Of a DNA stretch of 13,322 nucleotides, positions 1 to 8,530 are shown in pieces. Under the pieces are notes generated by a model, which had not been told where the DNA came from, made no database searches, and saw only the letters and a list, made by a program, of their open reading frames with translations. Within the stretch, counting starts at the first letter, position 1; each line of letters opens with the position of its first letter. Made by a program: the position numbers and the translations under genes. The DNA is from Spirogloea muscicola (lineage: Eukaryota > Streptophyta > Zygnematophyceae > Spirogloeales > Spirogloeaceae): positions 33,570 through 46,891 of the forward strand of contig WELB01000090.1 of assembly GCA_009602725.1 (NCBI GenBank), written 5' to 3'.

Positions 1-1
1 G

Positions 2-3000
2 GCCGAGCCGGCGGCGGAGGAGGCGGCCGAGGCGGCCGAGGCGGCTGCGGCGGCAGCGGAGGAGCGGCGGGAAGGCGAGCCTTTGGAGGCGGCGGAGACG
101 TCACGGCGGCCCTGCCGCCGTCTGCGGCGGCGTGCCGAGCTCCGCGACCTCCGCAGCGGCGGCGGCGGCGGCGGCGGCTGCGGCGGCGGCGACAAGCTGG
201 CGCGGCTGGAGACGCATGTCTGGCACGCCAAGCGCTTCGCCATGGCGTCCCTGTGGGGCCACCGCCTGGCTGCGGGCGTCTCCGGCAGGTGGGCACGCCA
301 TGACCGCAGTCCTGGCGCACAAGTCCTGACTTTATGATCCAGTGTTCAAGTCTTGGGCTTGGGGTTCAGAGCCCGAGGTGGACTTTGAGCACGGCCAGTC
401 ATGGTGGCACTAACCCTTCACAGCTACCACCGCTCGCGTCCGGTTCATGGCCTAGTCCTCGCATGTCTAAACGTGGATTTGAACCACTGACACAAGGATC
501 GTCAATCCTTGGGTCTAACCAACTGAGCCATGTATACACAGATCTCATGTGACTATGCAGACACTGTCAATCATTTGCTCTAACCAACTGAGCTATTTAA
601 TCACACATATGATTATTCAAGACTGCTGGTGGGGCAGGGGCCGGGGATCGCGCGCCCTCCTGCGGCAGGCCCGCAGCGCGGCGCTGCTGCACGACGCCTC
701 CTATTACGTTGCGCTGCAGCTCAACGGGCCTCAGGTGCCGGCTGGCCCCTCCGGCAGCAGCAGCGGCCGAAGTCGGTGGTGGGTTTTGCTGGGGTAGTGA
801 CGGCCTGCTGCGTTGAGCTCCAGGCGGCCGTGCTGGCGGCACTGGCGGCGGTCGTTGCGGAGCCCCAGGCGCTGGCAGCCGCCACTGCGGAGGCTGGCGG
901 GCATTCCTGCGAGGTGCGCGGGAGCTGCCGGTCATGGTGAGCTGGCGACCAGCCGCCGAGGCCCGGCGGGCGTGTTGGAGACGGCGGCGCTGACACTGCC
1001 AGCCGGTCCTCATGCGCCACTCTGGCGGCAACGTCTGCGTTGCTGGGCAGCTGCACCGCTGGCGCGAGGCGCCGCGTGGCGCGCTCAGCCCGGCAAGCGC
1101 GGCGTGGCGGCCACCCACCGCCTCGGTCACAGCACCTAGCACCGGCAGCAGCGACCAAGCCGCCGCGGCAGCATGGGTCTGGATGCACGTGGCGGCACAT
1201 GACGACGCGTTGGCAGCCCTCGGGGCAACCTGCGCGGAGCAGGTGCGTGGCCAATCTGGACATAATGAGCCCTGAATCTATTTAGTACCTTCATGTTGCT
1301 GTGTATTACCCCTATTTATTTACCATGAAGGTTTGTCTAAGCCTTCATAACGGTCTTCAGTGCAGGTTGGCTCTGCCGGCGGTGTTGAGTGCTGGTCGCG
1401 GGCGCGCGAGCTGCTGCGGCTGGAGGTCATGGGTAGCGGCGCCGAAGCTGCTCTTCGCCGGGCTCTGCGCCCGGCATCGACCGAGCCGGACATCTGGTCA
1501 GCGGCGGCGTCAGCGCCGTCCGGTGCTGTGCTCGGTGCAGAGGTGGACGACCCTCGGGACCCCACCGAGCACCGCACGTTGTCCCAGCCGGCCGTCGGCG
1601 CCGTCAGAAGTGGCGAGCTGCGTGCGGCAAACGACCCTGGAGGCGGCAGTGGATGCGGAGGCAGTGACTGCAGCCTCCCTGCTCTGTCCGACAGCGCGGC
1701 GGCGCTGCTGTGGGCGCCCCCGCGCCGCCCCATGGCCGGCGGCGGGAGCTGGCCGGACATCCCCCAGCCGCTGCCCGACTCGGCTCTGTGCGAGCGCCGC
1801 CGCCTCCAGCGGCTGGCCACTCTCCACGGCACGATGTCTCCGCTGCCCTCGCCTCCCGTCGGTCTCAGCGATCTCGGGCCCAGTGCTGGTCGCTGCCCCG
1901 TGGTTGCCGTGCGCATCGGCGGCCCCACTCCAGGCCTGACTGGGTATCCTCAAGCCCTGACTGGTGCGGTTGCTGTAGTCTGCCGAGGCGGCTCCCTTAA
2001 TTGCTCACGCAATGTCCATTATATTGCTGCTAATAGGCACCATAGCGGTCTCAGGTGGGCACTGGTGCTGCCGGCTGGGTGGGGCATGGCCTTCTGGGTG
2101 CCACTCGTGCTTGCTGGTTGCCACGCCCTCGGGCTGCGAGAGCGCCGCTGGCTGCATACTGATGTGAGTGCCGTAGTACTGACCACTTCATTTTGATCAC
2201 TCTTAGATAGAACTTTGACATTCTGATTATGTTAAGCATAAATTGTATATTCCCCTGCCTAAACCTGGTGTTGCCAGCAGTTACCGCATGCTGGACCTTG
2301 CCAGGCGACGGCAGCCTTGCGTCGCCGTCAGCGCTCACGGTGCGGCTCCGGCCTCGGGGGTTGAGCCGCAGGCAGGGCGGCTCCTGTTCCCGTACGACCA
2401 CCCCGACTGCCCAGCGCACACGGCCACCGCGGCGGCCTGGGCAATCGAGTGCGCCGCAGTATACGAGCGGACGCCCAAGTCCAAGCGCCAGGCGCTGCCG
2501 CCGCGGCCGCCGGACTGGCCAGGGTTATGCTGCGGCGGCGGCGAGCCGCTGCAGGTGGCGTGCACACCCCAGGCTTGCGAGGCACTGCTCCAGCCATTGG
2601 CTGCCAGGGATCTGGCGGCGACGTCGACAGGCTCGCTACTGGTGCCAGTGCTCGTTCGACTCCCCCGGCGGGGCACCGCGGTGGAGGGGGCGGAGCTGGC
2701 TGCGCCGACTGCCGCCGACCTCTCCGCATGGCAGCGCCGGTCAGTGCCTTGTGGCTATCAGGACCTAGGACTTGGAGATGCAGAGCTTACGAGTTTCAGA
2801 GTTGGGCTGACCAGCTAACATGGTGCACGGAGGTCCCTTGCATCAACTCAGGTCGCCTCGGTGGCAAGGCGCGGTCACTGCCGAGGCGCCTGCGCGGCAG
2901 CCTGCGCCGCCGACCAAGGCGCAGCGCAAGCGGAGGGCTTCGAAGCACGTCATGGCTGTTGCTAGGCCAATGCCGTTGCCCTCCACCGAGCATCCCACGC

Positions 3001-3574
3001 CTACCGACATGCCTGCTGCGGCGGAGGCAAGTGGCAGGGGGCTCGCAGGCGCCAAGGCTGCTGACAGCAGTGACGTGGCACTAACTATGGATACGTTGGA
3101 GCCAGCAGTGCGGCCGGTTGTTGGGTACGTCACATCAGCGGCCCCTCGTGGCAGGTGCACGCCTCTCCTGCTGCCTCCCCTTGATGTCTTGCTTGCACGC
3201 GGCAAGCTTGCGCCATTGCCTTTGCCGATACCGCCAGCAGTGCCAAAGCCATGCGGAGCGAGCACCTCCCTCGTGCTGATGGCGCGTTTGATGCTGCTTG
3301 CCACTGCAGCCTTGCTGGTGCTTCCGTGGCGCATTGCGAAGTCCAGGCCCTGCAACAAATGCTGCATGCCCAGATCAATGGTGCCGGGGAGCATGCCGGG
3401 TTGGGGCCACCGCAGGAAGCACCAGCTCCGCCGCGTGAGACGGGGCTCAGGGGGGCCAACGACCTGTTGTGTGGTCGGAGCATCATGGCGCTCGTGTGCA
3501 AGACGGGTTCCCCTATGTACCGCCCTGCATTGCTCACTGTACTCATGACTGCGGCCATTGAGGCAAGGCCTTAG
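2..3574 (+). CDS. POP1: POP1, protein subunit of RNase P/MRP (5'-partial, 9 exons)
   Basis: Exons read as 2-288, 638-734, 824-913, 1003-1242, 1366-1943, 2055-2163, 2372-2739, 2852-3154 and 3241-3574, giving 801 residues and a TAG stop. Every junction has GT/AG and matching phase (2,0,0,0,2,0,2,2). Blocks seen in order: basic RRLRRR then LETHVWHAKRF (69-79), RGRGSRALL...LLHDASYYVALQLNGP (about 95-127), WVWMHVAAHDDAL (216-228), GAVLGAEVDDPR, WALVLPAGWGMAFWVPLV with GLRERRW and FPYDHPDCPA (431-482, the POPLD region), SLLVPVLVR...GAELAAPTAADLSAW (to 587), GYVTSAAPRG (681-690), and the terminal LVCKTGSPMYRPALL. These follow the POP1 N-terminal, POPLD and C-terminal regions in full. In the family POP1 is the large nuclear scaffold that binds RNase P/MRP RNA. 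The frame is open to base 2, so the start lies upstream. A poly-Gly run (about 53-62) is inserted in the N-terminal conserved part. Least certain junctions: exon 3/4 and the acceptor at 2371. Confidence 0.9.
156..190 (+). repeat. GGC microsatellite inside POP1 exon 1
   Basis: A GGC-triplet run with one interruption, read in the POP1 frame as Gly7-Cys-Gly3. It separates the basic RRRAELRDLR block from the LETHVWHAKRF block, so it expands a loop between conserved segments without shifting frame. The run also opens long spurious frames on both strands. Confidence 0.85.
464..537 (-). pseudogene. tRNA-Val(GAC)-like sequence (pseudo-tRNA or SINE head), antisense in POP1 intron 1
   Basis: On the minus strand this 74-nt stretch folds as a cloverleaf. 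An A-box (TGGCTCAGTTGG) is followed by an anticodon arm AAGGA-TTGACGA-TCCTT with a perfect 5-bp stem and anticodon GAC, then a T arm around GGTTCAAATCC (B-box). Position 8 T, the TTC of the T loop and overall length fit a tRNA. Defects: acceptor stem pairs 5 of 7, D stem 3 of 4, T stem 4 of 5. A GAC valine anticodon is typical of bacteria and organelles and not expected in a eukaryotic cytosolic set. A decayed tRNA copy or the head of a tRNA-derived SINE is more likely than a working gene. Confidence 0.6.
577..595 (-). repeat. Second tRNA 5'-half (D-arm/A-box) repeat
   Basis: Minus strand TAGCTCAGTTGGTTAGAGC is a perfect tRNA D-arm with all four D-stem pairs. It lies about 40 nt upstream, in the same orientation, of the complete tRNA-like sequence at 464-537. 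A GATTGAC match follows in both copies, but no B-box or T arm can be found for this one. It reads as a partial tandem copy, as in dimeric tRNA-derived SINEs or a truncated duplication. Confidence 0.5.
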
Positions 3575-3623
3575 GTAATGGCCTGGAATCAAGCCTTAGA
3601 CCTACATTGTGGCACCTACCGAC

Positions 3624-3795
3624 ACATCATCCACTAGATGCTTCTAGCAATTAGGATCCACACTTAGGGTCTACACAGAAATTAGGGTCTATACAGGTTC
3701 TGATGGCTGGGCTCAGCTAGAAGCATGCTAGAACATCTACTAGACGCTTCTAGCAATCCGGATCTACAGTTAAGGTCACACAGAAATTAAGGTCA
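3624..3795. repeat. Diverged direct repeat pair (3624-3691 and 3734-3795)
   Basis: Two copies of roughly 62-68 bp share the cores CTAGAYGCTTCTAGCAA, GGATCYACA and CACAGAAATTARGGTC, differing by scattered substitutions and small indels. CTAGAAGC at 3717-3724 and GCTTCTAG in the second copy can also pair as an 8-bp stem. No coding potential. Confidence 0.75.
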
Positions 3796-3809
3796 GCCAT
3801 CAGAACCTG
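3694..3809. repeat. 116-bp element with perfect 16-bp terminal inverted repeats
   Basis: CAGGTTCTGATGGCTG at 3694-3709 is the exact reverse complement of 3794-3809. The 84 bp between contains the second direct-repeat copy. Size and ends resemble a MITE or foldback element. I see no clean target-site duplication next to the arms, so mobile origin is only possible. Confidence 0.6.
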
Positions 3810-4490
3810 ATTACATGGGTGGCAGGCGGGCATTGCTTCGCCTCTGTTGCTCTGCCCTCGAGCCCATGCAGCACTTGATCATAAGTGCTGCATTTAGACA
3901 TAGCTACAATGTTGGCAGCGTGCCTTACCATGCTAGCTGCCGCAGGGTCTGGCACGCATTTGAGCTGCATTGCTGCATGTCCCATTGTAGTAGCATTGCT
4001 TGAGCTGGGGCCACGTATCATCCCAGCTTTTTGGCTCCTGAGCACGCTGAATGAGCATGGCGGAGTTTGATGTCGAGGAGGGCAAATAAGTGGCATTAGA
4101 CTTGCAGGCTTGCAGATTAACCTACACACCCCCTGCCCACCATGCTGATGGAAGCACAGGAGTGAAGACTCTTGCCCTTTTTCTTGAGTACGTTTCCGAC
4201 AAACTTGGTACAATGGCAACTGGAGGCGAGCATGTGGCAGCCAGACATGCAAGCTTGCTGATGACAACTGCCAGGCCCCACCCATCCAGCCAACAGGATG
4301 TGCACTGAGAGGGGATGGTGCGGGCGCGGAAAACAGAGGAGCTGCAATCACTGGGGTCCTGTACAAGAGCTCCTTGATGGTCTTGACGGAGCTTACTAGC
4401 TGCTGGTGGTGGCTGCTGCAGCGGTCTGCAATGGCCATCTCTGAAGTACAGAAGCTAAAGCTTAGGAATGGTGGCAGCAGTGCGACAGCC

Positions 4491-5669
4491 TCATGCCTCT
4501 CCTGGCGTGGGCGGTGGCGGCTGCATCGGGAGGTCCTCTCGGGCCTTGCCAGCGAGCGCCTCAGCCTGCAGCTCTGTGCGCTCCGCAGCGACGTCGTCGT
4601 CAGCATCGGTTGCCACAGGCACACTGTGAGGCCGGTGCTCGCGGCCGAGTATCAATGGGCGCTGTGCACCAGGGCGCACGACCAGCACCGATGATGGCGA
4701 GTTGTGGACGCAGTACGAGCTCACGCTGCCTAGCAGCATCCTGCAACATGCACGCAGCAGGAGCGGCCGCAGCCGCCAGCAAAGCTCAGCATGCTGCAAT
4801 GCAGCAGGGTCAGCTGTAATAGAGAAACCAGTCGAGCAAGTGACCGAGCGACACACCAACCAGACGACCAACTAGGCAGCCTGCCTGCAGTGTGGCCGCT
4901 TGCCGTCACCGGTTTGCAGCATGATGGGGGATGGCCGCCATGTGGCTGGCCGGACCTGGGCCGTTAGTGGTAACATGGGCAAGAGGCTGGGCCAGGCAAG
5001 AGCACGCTATGGCCATGCCGCAAAGGGTGTCCAGAGAGGAGCGGAGCACACCTGTTCACGCGACCTCGGCCCCGCGAGGCGGTGACGAGCAGGTCGGCAC
5101 GCTCCTTCTCCACCTCCTCCACCATCTGCTTGCCTGCATCCTTGCCCTTTACCACACGACCCTCACAGTGCACCTAGAACACGACGCAGCAACAGTGGTG
5201 CCAGTCGCAAGTGAGCAGTCGGAAGCTGATGCTGACGCTGCCTCAACACTGACAGATAATAGCAGCCGGGCAGCCGGGCAGCCGGCCACCAACTTGGAGA
5301 TCCTGCGCGAGCTTGACAAGGTCCTGGATGGATGCCCGCGTGGCATTCTCCTCCTCGCCATCTCCGTCGATGATATCGCCCGTCGGCACCGCCGCTGCAA
5401 GCAGCGCCGCAGTTGTGAAGCCAACGGGCCAGGAGCAAGCTGGGCTGCGGCTGTATTCCGAGAGGACTCACACTTCCCGACGCGGACGGCATCGATGCCC
5501 GGTATGACGGCCGGCAGGAGTGTGAAGCGCGGCTGCTGAACATTCACGATCACGACGTCGTCGCCCGCCTTGCACACGTGCTCCAGCGTCCATAGGCATG
5601 CCCGGAAGCTGCCCTCCGACGTGTCATAGCCCATCAGGATCTTACGGGCGCCTGCTCCCGAGTGCGCAT
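4491..5669 (-). CDS. Universal stress protein (USP1), four exons, 5' end with apparent 1-nt frameshift
   Basis: Minus-strand exons: about 5669-5472, 5394-5294, 5173-5052 and 4740-4491 (TGA at 4493-4491). Introns are 77, 120 and 311 bp with phases 1, 0 and 2. From the first in-frame Met (5634) the product is 211 aa. It has the USP fold signature: start strand KILMGYDTSEGS with the nucleotide-contacting Asp4, LEHVCKAGDDVVIVNV, EGRVVKGKDAGKQMVEEVEKE, ADLLVTASRGRG, and GSVSSYCVHNSPSSVLVVRP at the C-terminus. The ATP-type motif G-x2-G-x9-G-S reads A120-x2-G123-x9-G133-S134, so its first Gly is Ala. A hydrophilic Pro/Glu tail of about 60 residues follows. The KIL strand lies upstream of Met5634 in frame, with no in-frame ATG before it. 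An ATG at 5669 would join if one more C were present at 5646-5648. USPs are small soluble proteins that often bind ATP or AMP under stress. Confidence 0.85.
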
Positions 5670-5898
5670 GCCGCAGAGACGAGCGCCGACTGTCAGCAGC
5701 ATTTCACCGGATGCCTAGACCCCATTTGACCCTTAGCTCCTTGTCCTCCCTCCCTCCTCCCATCATTCTCCCCCCCTCCATTGTTTTTAAGAGATCGATG
5801 ACACAACGGGAACCAAGAGAGCCCTGCTTGGCCAGCCTGCAACTAAACATTCCTGTGCTCCACAAGCCTCTTCAGACACTCGGCTCAGAGCTGCACCT
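5670..5898. other. Spacer between the tandem USP genes
   Basis: Contains a pyrimidine-rich stretch on the plus strand (about 5741-5790). It must hold the promoter/5' UTR of the first USP gene and the 3' UTR of the second. No TATA box or other regulatory motif stands out. Confidence 0.4.
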
Positions 5899-6473
5899 TC
5901 AACCAGCAGCTGTACACGTCTTTCTGAACGAAAGCATAGCTGCATGCACAAGCCCCACCGGCCATCTCCATCTGCAAACACGCCAAGCAGCAACTGCGAG
6001 GGTACTGTGGCTGAGTTCGCGCTCACCCGGCTGGTGCACCTCGTCGGGGCCCTGCCAGGGCGGCTTCTTCACGATGAGCACGGAGCAGGGGGCCTCGGCC
6101 GCCACGCGGCTGCTCACGCTGCCCACCCATGCCCTGCATCCATGCCCCGCCGCAGCCGAGGAGGCCGCATGTCAGGCTGCATTGCTCGCATGTCAGGCCG
6201 ACGGTGCGACGACAGGCCTCGGCTGACGGCCAGCAGGAAGATGGCGCGATGCAGGTCCAGGCCGCCGAGACCTGCCGAGCTGGCCGAGTCGCCGGGTGCC
6301 GAGGACGACAACGTCCGCGCCGCGGCGCTCCGCCCACGACAGGATGCGCTCGCGGGCGTCGCCCCTTGCAACGTGCGCCTCGACGTTCACCTGCATATGC
6401 CTCGCAGCGGTCAGGCCCTCGCCAGTCGCATGCGGCGGCCATGGCCGCCGCCGCCGCTGCCGCCGCCGCCGCN

Positions 6474-6504
<31 letters not shown>

Positions 6505-7031
6505 CCACCTGGCAGCTGGCCTCGTGCGTGGCCTCGCTGGCGCACGTCTCCTGCAGGATGCGGGACGCCTCGTCGCTGGCCGAGTCCAGGTTGCCCACCA
6601 CCTCGGGCGCCACGCTGCCGAGGCCTGCTCACGACGACGACGACCGCGGCTGCGGCATCAGTGAACAGAGCGGACAGTGCCCATTCCAGCGTCCCGTGAG
6701 CACTTCGGCCAGCCTCAGCAGCGGCGGCGGTCGGCGCAGCGGCTGAGTGAAAGCCACGGCGAGGGACTCAGCAGCTTCAGCATAGAGCGTGGGGGATTGG
6801 AGTGTGTATTGAGCTGTGGACGGCCTGAGTGGCCAACTACAAAAGGTGGGTTTATGGATTCTGAGGAGTCGAACTGGCGTCGTCTTGCTGTGGGTGGACG
6901 CTGAGGACGATGACGCGGTCCTCGGCGTGGTGCGCGAGGTGGCGCACCGCCCAGCGCAGCGCGTACAGCGAGTGCTCCGCCTCGTCCAGCGCGATGAGCA
7001 CCGTCCGCGGCGCCTCCGGGTGCACCGCCAT
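5899..7031 (-). CDS. Universal stress protein (USP2), four exons
   Basis: Minus-strand exons 7031-6875, 6624-6509, 6390-6272 and 6133-5899 give 208 aa. Introns are 250, 118 and 138 bp, phases 1, 0 and 2. ATG 7031 is preceded in frame by a TGA, so it is the likely start. USP features: TVLIALDEAEHSLYALRWAVRHL with Asp16, EDRVIVLSVH, EASRILQETC helix, VNVEAHVARGDARERILSWAERRGADVVVLGTRRLG, and VGSVSSRVAAEAPCSVLIVKK. The nucleotide motif reads G122-x2-R125-x9-G135-S136, with Arg for the second Gly. The first intron has a weak donor (GTTCGA) but its phase equals that of USP1. A CCG tract fills intron 2 directly after its donor. The final about 50 residues beyond VLIVKK have no recognised function and might be shortened by an unseen splice. 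The tandem neighbour has the same intron plan. Confidence 0.85.
6445..6506. repeat. (CCG)n microsatellite with an ambiguous base, USP2 intron 2
   Basis: A near-pure CCG run is broken by an N at 6473. It begins right at the minus-strand 5' splice site of USP2 intron 2. The N suggests unresolved repeat length in the assembly. Long Ala, Arg, Gly or Pro runs read through here are artefacts of the triplet repeat. Confidence 0.9.
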
Positions 7032-7334
7032 CGCCGCCGCCTTCCCCGCCGCCCACCCCGCCGCCTCTTCCGCCGCCTTTCAGGCCGCCTCTACCGCCGC
7101 CGCCGCCGCCGCCGCTGCAGCCGGTTCCGTGCTAGCAAGCAGAGCCGGTACGTACAAATGCAGCAATGGGGGGTGGGGACGGGATGGGGTGTTTTGCCGT
7201 GACAAGTGGCACGCCACGTGGTTTCTCTCATGGCTCTCCCACGTGTCGGGTATTGAGCAAGTGGGTCCCAGCGAGCTGACGCGAGCGGCGTGTGACGGTA
7301 GCGGCGGAGGCTCTCGGGTAAGTGAGTGGCTCTA
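7032..7334. other. Upstream region of USP2 (promoter/5' UTR space)
   Basis: Starts with GC-rich triplet runs (CCG tract near 7093-7116) and then becomes mixed sequence up to the first retrotransposon fragment. No separate gene is supported. A promoter must lie here if USP2 starts at 7031, but no canonical element is evident. Confidence 0.4.
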
Positions 7335-7528
7335 GGTAAGAAGGAAGAAAGTGCTCGCCCATTGAGAATAGGGGCTGGAAAAGCCAGCCCAAAAAAGAAT
7401 GAATAGAGTACGAGAAGGGGGCCAGGGGAAGCGCTAAGAAAAACTAGCACACAGAGAAACAAAGCAGCTACGAACCACTCAGTAACCTCTGCTAAGCAGC
7501 CGCATGCCGGAGATGCTAGGCTCGTGGT
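7335..7528 (-). mobile_element. LINE-like 3' end, copy L1 (5'-truncated)
   Basis: On the minus strand it opens with the end of the element's protein, EPSISGMRLLSRGY followed by TGA (7481-7479). A 3' UTR follows: a GCTTCCCCTGGCCCCC segment, TACTCTATTCATTC, the hairpin GGGCTGG-CTTTT-CCAGCCC, then CTATTCTCAATGGGCGAGC and a CTT-rich tail ending TTCTTACC. It is cut at its 5' end and abuts copy L2. The same tail ends L2, which defines the element's 3' terminus. Confidence 0.75.
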
Positions 7529-7610
7529 AAGAAGAAGAAGAAAGTGCTCGCCCATTGAGAATAGGGGCTGGAACAACCAGCCCGAAAAAGAATGAACAGA
7601 GTACGAGAAG
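7528..7610 (-). mobile_element. LINE-like 3' end, copy L2 (3' UTR tail only)
   Basis: Minus-strand copy starting at CTTCTCGTACTCTGTTCATTC. It has hairpin GGGCTGG-TTGTT-CCAGCCC, tail CTATTCTCAATGGGCGAGC and (CTT)n ending TTACC. It joins L1 directly with no spacer, in the same orientation. Only about 80 bp of the element are present. Confidence 0.7.
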
Positions 7611-7675
7611 GAAGAAGAAGGCTCGCCCATAAAGAAAGAGGGGCTGGCAAAGCCAGCCCAAAAAGAATGGACAAT
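7611..7675 (-). mobile_element. LINE-like 3' end, copy L3 (variant tail)
   Basis: Minus-strand fragment: CCATTCTTTTTGGGCTGG, loop CTTTG, CCAGCCC, then CTCTTTCTTTATGGGCGAGC and CTTCTTCTTCC. The spacer between hairpin and ATGGGCGAGC differs from L1 and L2, so this belongs to a second tail subfamily. It abuts L2 head-to-tail. Confidence 0.65.
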
Positions 7676-7703
7676 GTCCAAAGCCGAAGAATGAGAAGCC
7701 GAG

Positions 7704-7762
7704 GATTCTTTTTTGGGCTGGCTGTTCCAGCCCATATTCTCAATGGGCGAGCCCTTCTTCTG
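7704..7762 (+). mobile_element. LINE-like 3' end, copy L4 (opposite orientation)
   Basis: Plus-strand fragment with ATTCTTTTTTGGGCTGG, loop CTGTT, CCAGCCC, ATATTCTCAATGGGCGAGC and CTTCTTCTG. Together with L3 it forms an inverted pair around about 30 bp. Confidence 0.65.
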
Positions 7763-7810
7763 AGGAAGGACTCCTCTACTCTACCAATCACGACAACATA
7801 CTAGGGAAGC

Positions 7811-7967
7811 TCAGTACCCGCGAGTGAGCAACATCAGGTCCGAGTAGCTCGAGGCAGGGAAGGAGGCACTCCGCTGAGACCCGGAGGCCGCGGCCAGAGC
7901 GCGTCCTACGCGCGTGTGGACAGCGTGGGCAAGGGATCGCTGGAACGATACCGCCAAGCGCATGCGA
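7811..7967 (-). mobile_element. LINE-like C-terminal coding fragment, copy L5
   Basis: Minus-strand frame RMRLAVSFQRSLAHAVHTRV, continuing GRALAAASG...YSDLMLLTRGY and stop at 7811. It matches the protein tail of the other copies but with a different linker before SDL. It is joined at its 5' side to the 3' UTR of L6, right after GGCCCCCTT. Its own 3' UTR, running left from 7810, is unlike that of the main subfamily. Confidence 0.65.
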
Positions 7968-8133
7968 AGGGGGCCAGGGGAAGCGCTAAGTAACAGAAAC
8001 AAAGCTGCTACGAGACACTCAGTAACCCCTGCTAAGCAGCCGCAGATCAGAGATGCTGGGCTCCTGGAAGTGGGTCCCCTGGCCAGAGCCAGAGGCAGCA
8101 GCGAGGGCTCTGCCGGCACGAAGGTGCAGCGCC
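7968..8133 (-). mobile_element. LINE-like 3' end, copy L6 (coding tail plus partial 3' UTR)
   Basis: Minus strand: remnant GRALAAASGSGQGTHFQEPS then ISDLRLLSRGY and TGA (8021-8019). The 3' UTR follows up to GCTTCCCCTGGCCCCCTT, where L5 begins. Nearly identical to the corresponding parts of L10 and L12, so these are recent relatives. Confidence 0.7.
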
Positions 8134-8530
8134 CACTTTCTGGCGCCCGAGTCGTTGTGTCAGTTGTCCAGTCCGAAGCGGTCAGCAGGCATCCTTGTTG
8201 GTCTCTCCGCTCTCCAGCTATAGTGCGGCTGTCATTGAGTCTGCCGCGCTCCCAGGCACTCGCGATTCACCACCGTGCTGGTCGTGTATCAGCCCAGGCT
8301 AGTGGCTTCCGTGGTGGTGGTTTGGCTCCTCAGTATAGCTTGTCAGATATGCATGTGCTCACTCGGGGATATTTAGTGTCCCCCTTAGCCAGCTCATTAC
8401 CAAGTTAACAGGACATTTTCAAGGCTAGCATTGGCCTCCCTTTCGATTTCATGCGCACCGCGCGCCTTCTCTCCAGCCCCTTTCGGACCTCGTTCCTCTT
8501 TTCAGGCTGGCATTCACAGCCTTCGCCCCC
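8134..8530 (+). mobile_element. LINE-like 3' end, copy L7 (old, stop codon lost)
   Basis: Plus-strand frame IVRLSLSLPRSQALAIHHRA, GRVSAQASG..., YSLSDMHVLTRGY aligns with the tail of the other copies. The expected TGA after RGY reads TTA. A degenerate hairpin (GGCTGGCATTCACAGCC, about 8504-8520) lies where the 3' UTR hairpin should be. The 5' boundary is blurred; it meets L6 head-to-head near 8134-8150. Confidence 0.55.

Larger units (their letters stand above)
3575..4490. other. Gap between convergent POP1 and USP genes (3' UTR space)
   Basis: No coding segment is supported here. Open frames on both strands show no recognisable family. The left part holds the repeats described separately. 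Minus-strand TGTAA, the green-algal polyadenylation motif, occurs at 3812-3816; it could end a long 3' UTR of the downstream USP gene, but this is inference. Confidence 0.5.

Noticed and set aside
597-1263. Long minus-strand frames opposite POP1 exons 2-4
   Set aside because: Arg/Pro/Ala-rich shadows of GC-rich plus-strand exons; the plus strand has conserved POP1 blocks and clean splice phases.
3661-3692. Telomere-like TTAGGGTCT words
   Set aside because: Only two dispersed units that belong to the local direct repeat; no tandem array.
3800-4624. Long minus-strand open frame (274 codons)
   Set aside because: No domain or family pattern. It overlaps the last USP1 exon on the same strand in another frame and crosses the repeat region; fits a 3' UTR read-through.
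6023-6699. Poly-Ala, poly-Arg and poly-Pro frames around the CCG tract
   Set aside because: Products of the triplet repeat in all frames. Only the USP2 exon pieces on the minus strand have family motifs.
6868-6886. tRNA B-box-like AGTTCGACTCC on the minus strand next to the USP2 exon 1 donor
   Set aside because: The flanking bases do not form a T stem and no A-box lies at the right distance.
7091-7735. 214-codon minus-strand frame rich in Phe/Ser/Leu
   Set aside because: Translates the 3' UTRs of L1-L3 (repeated FSMGEH from the tail motif); not a protein gene.
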